NCBI RefSeq assembly: GCF_016862115.1
Contig: NZ_BOMI01000037.1
Span: forward strand, 124,001 to 188,000
Reading direction: 5' to 3'
Source of the DNA: Paractinoplanes deccanensis
GTDB taxonomy: Bacteria > Actinomycetota > Actinomycetes > Mycobacteriales > Micromonosporaceae
DNA length: 64,000 nucleotides
Shown: piece after piece, positions 59,936 through 64,000 of the stretch
Numbering within the stretch: the first letter of the stretch is position 1
How the letters are laid out: every line of letters begins with the position of its first letter
Notes under the pieces: generated by a model
What the model saw: only the letters and a program-made list of their open reading frames with translations
Told to the model about the DNA's origin: nothing
The model's database searches: none
Program-made: the position numbers and the translations under genes

Positions 59936-60174
59936 GTGGCGAAGAGGAACCTGCTGCGGGACACACACCCTGACCTGTATGCGCAGTTGCACCCGGCGCT
60001 GAACGACAACGTCGCGGAGATCGCATCTGGCTGCGCACGCAAGAAGGTCTCCGTGACGAACTCGCTCGCAACGAGGTCGCCGCACAGCTCGACCCCGAAG
60101 GGAACAACGGCCTGCTCGCCAGCAAGATCGTCTTTGGTAGTAACGCCAAGGTGTGGTGGCGCTGCCCGTCCTGA
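59936..60174 (+). pseudogene. decayed zinc-ribbon (DUF4379-like) fragment
   Basis: One frame reads LLRDTHPDLYAQLHPALNDN then VAEIASGCARKKV. After a frameshift near 60045, another frame reads LARNEVAAQLDPEGNNGLLA then SKIVFGSNAKVWWRCPS and a stop at 60174. Both resemble the HPxL-x-xQ(W/L)HP...GSxKKVWWxCP repeats of DUF4379 zinc-ribbon proteins. The frameshift and missing following GHEW make this a remnant. It lies on the chromosomal side of the attachment site. Confidence 0.55.
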
Positions 60175-60371
60175 CCGCCCGTGGGCTTCGACGGCAGCCT
60201 GGTGCGGGATTGCCGTGCAGGAGGCGCTCTTCGATCGCGCTACCTTCGCACCGGACCCTCCATGAGTCATACGGGGGTCGGCGCCGCCACCAGCGCCATC
60301 TCCGAGTACCGCGGCGCGGGCCACCCGCCGCCGCCGAGCGACGCGCAGCTTTCCTGCTCGCTGACAACGGC

Positions 60372-60539
60372 TGGATGAGGCGCACGACGGGGCAGCTCGG
60401 GTCGATGAAGGCGGCTCCGAGGGTCGGCCATGCCCAGTCGACCAGTCGGGCGGTGGGGCCGTCGACGAGGACGTGCGAGGCGAAAGCCGAGCAGGCTTCA
60501 GCGTCGATCTCGGTGTGCCAGCGGAGTTCGGGTGACAGC
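60372..60539 (-). pseudogene. deleted copy of an APH-family kinase
   Basis: On the minus strand it reads LSPELRWHTEIDA, then HVLVDGPTARLVDWAWPTLG and AAFIDPSCPVVRLI. The intact gene at 34565-35365 has LSPELLWHTEIDG and, about 75 residues later, NVLIDGPTACLLDWAWPTLG. The first part (60480-60539) matches about 35085-35144, the second (60372-60474) matches about 34767-34869, and roughly 210 bases between them, including the HTDYAHDN catalytic loop, are missing. It is a truncated paralogue, certainly inactive. Confidence 0.8.
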
Positions 60540-60720
60540 GCCCTGATCCTTGGCCCAGCGGTCGTCCCGGAGCTGGCAGGCAAAGTGGTCACCGCGTTCG
60601 CCTCAAGCCCTCGGTCAAGGATCCGACAAAGTCCATCCACTCGAGCCGGTTGTGCGAATCGCCGTCAGATGGAAGCTCCGATACGTCGTGGGCTTGGCCG
60701 TGCACGAGGAGGGACCTCAC

Positions 60721-61458
60721 ATGGGTACCAAGTTTCTGTCCACACCGAACCGGTCGTGGAGATGGCGACTGCTGGCGACGGTGGTGGCCGCGGCCGCGGT
60801 CGCCGTTCCCAGTCCTGCGATCGCGGGGAACAATTCGGGAGTCAACGCCGGTTTGCGTGACTTCGACGCGGTCACGACGGTCAATGAGAACAACGTCTGG
60901 AAGCACATGGCGCTCATCCAGGACCGCTACGTCATCTACAACGACAGGGGCATCATCGAAGGGCCCCGCCGGATCCAGGACAAGTGGCCCTTCCTGCCGG
61001 CCCTCTTCCACCAGGATCTGGACGGCGCCTCGGTCGACTTCCTCGGGCCGGGCTTTCGCTGGATCTATACCTTCACCAAGGGGCCTTTCGTCATCACCTT
61101 CCAGGACAGCGGCATCGTCGCCGGCCCGATCCTTCAGGTTCAGGACTATGACGGCATCTCCAGCTACAACCCCGGGCAGGGCATCCCGGTGAGCTACTTC
61201 GCCGTCCGGGGCTCGCAGTTCGTCACGTTCACCAACCTTGCCGGTCCGGCGGTGAACACGCCCCTGTCGAGCATCCCGGGGGTGACCGAGCAGTTCACCC
61301 ACGACCTCGACGACGTGTCCGTCGAGCTGGAGAGGGGAAGCCTGAAGTACAGCTTCTACCGCGACAACCAGCGGCTCATCGTGCAGAACGGCAGGGTTCT
61401 CGAACTTGCCGATCTGGCGCAGAAGTGGCCCTTCCTGGTCAACTTCCGCCAGCCATAA
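60721..61458 (+). CDS. secreted hemopexin-like repeat protein
   Basis: 245 residues from ATG 60721, with GAGGAGGG upstream. A signal peptide (WRLLATVVAAAAVAVPSPAIA, cleaved near residue 35) leads to repeats built like hemopexin blades: DAVTTVNENNVW, IIEGPRRIQDKWPFLPALF, HQDLDGASVDFLGPG, then LDDVSVELERGSLKYSF and LELADLAQKWPFLVNF. Four blades can be counted. Such proteins bind ligands outside the cell; the ligand here is unknown. It is a single-gene unit between decayed genes and lpd. Confidence 0.7.
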   Translation: MGTKFLSTPNRSWRWRLLATVVAAAAVAVPSPAIAGNNSGVNAGLRDFDAVTTVNENNVWKHMALIQDRYVIYNDRGIIEGPRRIQDKWPFLPALFHQDLDGASVDFLGPGFRWIYTFTKGPFVITFQDSGIVAGPILQVQDYDGISSYNPGQGIPVSYFAVRGSQFVTFTNLAGPAVNTPLSSIPGVTEQFTHDLDDVSVELERGSLKYSFYRDNQRLIVQNGRVLELADLAQKWPFLVNFRQP

Positions 61459-61589
61459 CGAAGTCAGCCGTAACGAGGAACGACGCTCGAGGGTTGCGGC
61501 GACCCGGCCAGGGTCGCCGCCCCGGCGGCCTCATTCTCCCCCTCGTGAACGCCGAGAGTGCGACCGCGCCGTGAAGGGGCGGACGCGTC

Positions 61590-61595
61590 TATAGG
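61590..61595 (+). promoter_or_regulatory. -10 box of a probable leaderless lpd promoter
   Basis: TATAGG at 61590-61595 lies eight bases before the GTG at 61604, and no ribosome binding site precedes this start. Transcription would begin at or one or two bases before the GTG, giving a leaderless mRNA, which is common in actinobacteria. No -35 match is obvious. Confidence 0.45.
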
Positions 61596-61603
61596 CTTGC
61601 CGG

Positions 61604-62986
61604 GTGAGTCATTTTGATGTCCTTGTCCTCGGCGCCGGGCCCGGGGGATATGTCGCCGCCATTCGTGCTGCGCAGCTCGGCAAGACGGTTGCTGTGGTCG
61701 AGCACAAGTACTGGGGTGGGGTCTGCCTCAACGTGGGCTGCATCCCGTCCAAGGCGCTGCTGCGCAACGCCGAGATCGCGCACATCATCACGCACGAGAA
61801 GAAGACGTTCGGGATCGAGGGGGACGCCACCATGTCCTTCGCGCCGACCCACCAGCGCAGCCGCAAGGTGGCCGAGGCGAGCGCCAAGGGCGTCCACTTC
61901 CTGATGAAGAAGAACGCGATCACCGAGATCAACGGCTGGGGCACGCTGACCGGGCCGAAGTCGATCGACGTCGACGGTGAGCAGCACACGTTCGACAACC
62001 TCATCATCGCCACCGGCGCCACCGTGCGGATGCTGCCCGGCATGACGACCAGCCAGAACGTCGTCACGTACGAGGAGCAGATCCTCGACGAGAAGCTCCC
62101 CGGCTCGATCATCATCGGCGGGTCCGGCGCGATCGGCGTCGAGTTCGCCTATGTCCTGGCCAACTTCGGCGTCGACGTGACGATCGTCGAGTTCCTCGAC
62201 CGGATGGTGCCCACCGAGGACGCCGACGTGTCGAAGGAGCTGTTCAAGCACTACCGCAAGCTGGGCGTGAAGGTGCTACTGAGCACCAAGGTGGAGCAGG
62301 TCGAGGACACCGGCACCGGTGTACGCGTCACGGTGAGCCCGGCCGGCGGCGGCGAGTCGAAGGTGCTCGAGGCCGACCGGATGCTCGCCGCGTTCGGCTT
62401 CGCCCCGCGCACCGAGGGCTACGGGCTGGAGGCCGCCGGGGTCAAGCTCACCGATCGTGGCGCGATCGAGGTCGACGCCCGCGGCCGTACGAACGTCGAC
62501 GGCGTCTACGCCATCGGCGACGTGACCGGGAAGCTGATGCTCGCGCACACCGCTGAGGCGATGGGCGTGGTGGCCGCCGAGACGATCGCCGGCGCCGAGA
62601 CCCAGGAGATCAACTTCGACATGATCCCGCGGGCCACCTTCTGCCAGCCGCAGATCGCCTCGTTCGGCTACTCCGAGGAGCAGGCCCGGGCCAAGGGGTA
62701 CGACGTGAAGGTGGCCCAGTTCCCCTTCTCGGCCAACGGCAAGGCCCGCGGCATGGCCGAGACCGCCGGCTTCGTCAAGATCGTCGCCGACGCCGAGCAC
62801 AACGAGATCGTCGGCGCCCACCTGATCGGCCCCGAGGTCACCGAGCTGCTGCCGGCCCTCACCCTCGCCCAGATGTGGGACCTGACGGCCGACGAGGTGG
62901 CCCGCAATGTCTTCGCCCACCCGACCCTGTCCGAGGCGGTCAAGGAGGCGATCGAGGGCATCGCCGGCCACATGATCAACCTCTAG
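61604..62986 (+). CDS. lpdA: dihydrolipoyl dehydrogenase
   Basis: 460 residues from GTG 61604. FAD-binding [17 protein letters not shown] at residues 10-26, the redox-active disulfide [16 protein letters not shown] (Cys41 and Cys46), the NAD-binding [18 protein letters not shown] near 177-194, the second FAD motif VYAIGDVTG near 303 and the C-terminal HAHPTLSE-type [11 protein letters not shown] dimer motif are all present. It is the E3 subunit of 2-oxoacid dehydrogenase complexes, in the cytoplasm, reoxidising lipoamide with NAD. It is a complete housekeeping gene on the chromosomal side. Confidence 0.96.
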   Translation: MSHFDVLVLGAGPGGYVAAIRAAQLGKTVAVVEHKYWGGVCLNVGCIPSKALLRNAEIAHIITHEKKTFGIEGDATMSFAPTHQRSRKVAEASAKGVHFLMKKNAITEINGWGTLTGPKSIDVDGEQHTFDNLIIATGATVRMLPGMTTSQNVVTYEEQILDEKLPGSIIIGGSGAIGVEFAYVLANFGVDVTIVEFLDRMVPTEDADVSKELFKHYRKLGVKVLLSTKVEQVEDTGTGVRVTVSPAGGGESKVLEADRMLAAFGFAPRTEGYGLEAAGVKLTDRGAIEVDARGRTNVDGVYAIGDVTGKLMLAHTAEAMGVVAAETIAGAETQEINFDMIPRATFCQPQIASFGYSEEQARAKGYDVKVAQFPFSANGKARGMAETAGFVKIVADAEHNEIVGAHLIGPEVTELLPALTLAQMWDLTADEVARNVFAHPTLSEAVKEAIEGIAGHMINL

Positions 62987-63015
62987 CGACTCAGCGACAC
63001 CGTTGGGACGCGCCG

Positions 63016-63046
63016 CGGCCGCACAGCTTCCTGGGCTGTGCGGCCG
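63016..63046 (+). terminator. terminator after lpd
   Basis: CGGCCGCACAGC (63016-63027) pairs with GCTGTGCGGCCG (63035-63046) over a seven-base loop, followed by TGATCTTT. It lies 30 bases past the lpd stop. Confidence 0.8.
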
Positions 63047-63115
63047 TGATCTTTATGGAGCCCTCCTGCCTGCGGTCAGCGTGGCATTGTGGCCCTCGAT
63101 GGGGACGGGAGAACG

Positions 63116-63598
63116 ATGACGAGTGTTCGTGCGGCGACCTCGATCGACGAGGTCGCCGAGCTGTGGAAGTCGCTCGTGCGGCATCACTACGCGGTCGGCT
63201 CCGCGATCAGCCAGGCGGGCGAGCCGATCGGGCCGGAGCAGAGCTGGCTCGCCCGCCGCCGGCAGTACGAGGCGTGGTCGCGGGAACCGGGCTGGCTGCT
63301 GCTCGTCGCGGAGCGGGACGGTGAGGTGGCGGGCTACGCCGCGGCCCGGATCACGCCGTCGGCCAGCGCCTGGGACTTCGGTGATCGGGTCGGGCGGCTG
63401 GAGACGCTGACCGTGGCGCCGGCGGCCCGATCGCACGGGCTCGGCACGGTGCTCGTCACCGAGGTGCGTAGGCACTGGCGCGACTGCGGGATCCGAGCCG
63501 CGACTGTCACCGTCATCGCGGGTAACGACGACGCCCTGCGCTTCTACGAGAGACTGGGCGCTGTGGACTTCAGCCGGACGGCCGTCTTCCCGATCTGA
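63116..63598 (+). CDS. GNAT-family acetyltransferase
   Basis: 160 residues from ATG 63116, with GGGAG upstream. Motif A is LETLTVAPAARSHGLGTVLV at about residues 95-114, with the RSHGLG loop. VIAGNDDALRFYERLGAVDF is the C-terminal signature. All core elements are present. The substrate is unknown. It is unrelated in detail to the paired GNAT proteins at 25.6-27.0 kb. Confidence 0.88.
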   Translation: MTSVRAATSIDEVAELWKSLVRHHYAVGSAISQAGEPIGPEQSWLARRRQYEAWSREPGWLLLVAERDGEVAGYAAARITPSASAWDFGDRVGRLETLTVAPAARSHGLGTVLVTEVRRHWRDCGIRAATVTVIAGNDDALRFYERLGAVDFSRTAVFPI

Positions 63599-63633
63599 CC
63601 GGCACCAGATCGACGAAGGTCCACGATGTCGCG

Positions 63634-64000
63634 TCAGGCGAGGATGACAGTCTTGCCGGGGAGTTCGCCCGCGGCGGCCTGGGCGTGGACGGTGGGCAGG
63701 TCGGCCAGGCCCACCCGCTGGGCGATCTCGACGCGCAACTCGCCGGTGCCGACCCGGGCGGCCAGGTCGGCGAGCTGGTCGGCGTCGCTGCGGACGTACA
63801 GGTCGATGCCGCGCACGCCGCGGTGCTCGTCGGAAGGGGCGGGCATCCAGACGGTGGTGTTGACCAGGGTGCCGCCGTCACGGATCAGCGTGAGCAGCGC
63901 GGCCAGCTGGTCAGGGGTGATCGGCGCGAGATTGAGGACCAGGTCGACCGGCTCGGTCACCTCGGCGGTGGTGTGGCCGATCACCTCGTCGGCGCCTGCG
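63634..64000 (-). CDS. C-terminal part of an NADP-dependent quinone-oxidoreductase-like protein
   Basis: The frame enters from the right edge; 121 residues are visible to the TGA at 63634. AGADEVIGHTTAEVTEPVDL then VLNLAPITPDQLAALLTLI and LIRDGGTLVNTTVW match the nucleotide-binding and C-terminal part of medium-chain dehydrogenase/quinone reductases. The LADLPTVHAQAAAGELPGKT end is the usual family tail. It is convergent with the GNAT gene. Confidence 0.8.
   Translation of the reverse strand, partial: AGADEVIGHTTAEVTEPVDLVLNLAPITPDQLAALLTLIRDGGTLVNTTVWMPAPSDEHRGVRGIDLYVRSDADQLADLAARVGTGELRVEIAQRVGLADLPTVHAQAAAGELPGKTVILA

Noticed and set aside
59518-60324. Minus-strand open frame of 268 codons across the tRNA remnant
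   Set aside because: It reads through the tRNA 3' part and the terminator, has no binding site, and overlaps decayed fragments of other genes.

Overview
The window is high-GC actinobacterial DNA, with many GTG/TTG starts and ATGA/GTGA gene overlaps. The families seen suggest a filamentous actinomycete, perhaps Micromonosporaceae or a relative; the family placement is inference. Most of it (1 to about 59538) reads as the cargo-rich right part of an integrative conjugative element. It begins inside conjugation genes (replication-relaxation protein, M23 cell-wall hydrolase) and ends at the 3' part of a tRNA-Lys(CTT) gene at 59484-59538, whose 5' half does not fold. That is what an attachment site left by integration into a tRNA 3' end looks like. 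The integrase and the other end are not in the window.

Layout. 1-2 kb: conjugation genes. 2.4-10.2 kb: a forward run of small, mostly unrecognised accessory proteins (winged-helix and zinc-knuckle proteins, a DUF932 protein, several related small proteins) closed by a large hairpin and an HTH protein. 10.2-11.6 kb: a lower-GC minus-strand gene resembling ApeA/HEPN anti-phage proteins. 11.6-22.7 kb: a minus-strand Tad-type pilus operon (lipoprotein, secreted protein, CpaB-like, CpaE-like, TadA, TadB, TadC, short pilin, three TadE/TadG-like proteins, large LysM-BTAD protein). Its control region carries repeated CGTACG sites, and two winged-helix regulators plus the prepilin peptidase lie divergently to 24.5 kb. 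24.6-31.4 kb: an eight-gene minus-strand operon (TPR protein, two related GNAT acetyltransferases, APC permease, GPP34 protein, three unknowns) divergent from an HTH-TPR regulator and a third GNAT. 33.5-37.4 kb: two coupled microproteins, an APH-type kinase, a LOG-like protein and a TPR regulator. 37.8-47.8 kb: two related XRE regulators and an FxLD-type class I lanthipeptide cluster (PIMT-like methyltransferase, 65-aa precursor, LanB, LanC, extra SpaB_C-type protein, helical protein). 48.2-58.5 kb: a defence-like island with two modules: forward D12 adenine methyltransferase - HerA ATPase - NurA nuclease, and reverse SF1 helicase - DarT-like ADP-ribosyltransferase - ADP-ribosylglycohydrolase, the last three joined by GTGA overlaps.

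Beyond the attachment site (59.5-64 kb) the DNA looks chromosomal: the tRNA terminator, decayed gene fragments (one a deleted copy of the kinase at 34.6-35.4 kb), a secreted hemopexin-like repeat protein, dihydrolipoyl dehydrogenase with a leaderless-type start, a GNAT acetyltransferase and the end of an NADPH-quinone-oxidoreductase-like gene.

The most interesting candidates are the two modules of the defence island, above all the DarT-like toxin paired with a DraG-type hydrolase and a helicase. The FxLD lanthipeptide cluster and the GPP34/permease/double-GNAT operon follow. No database search could be run, so family names rest on motif and domain recognition.
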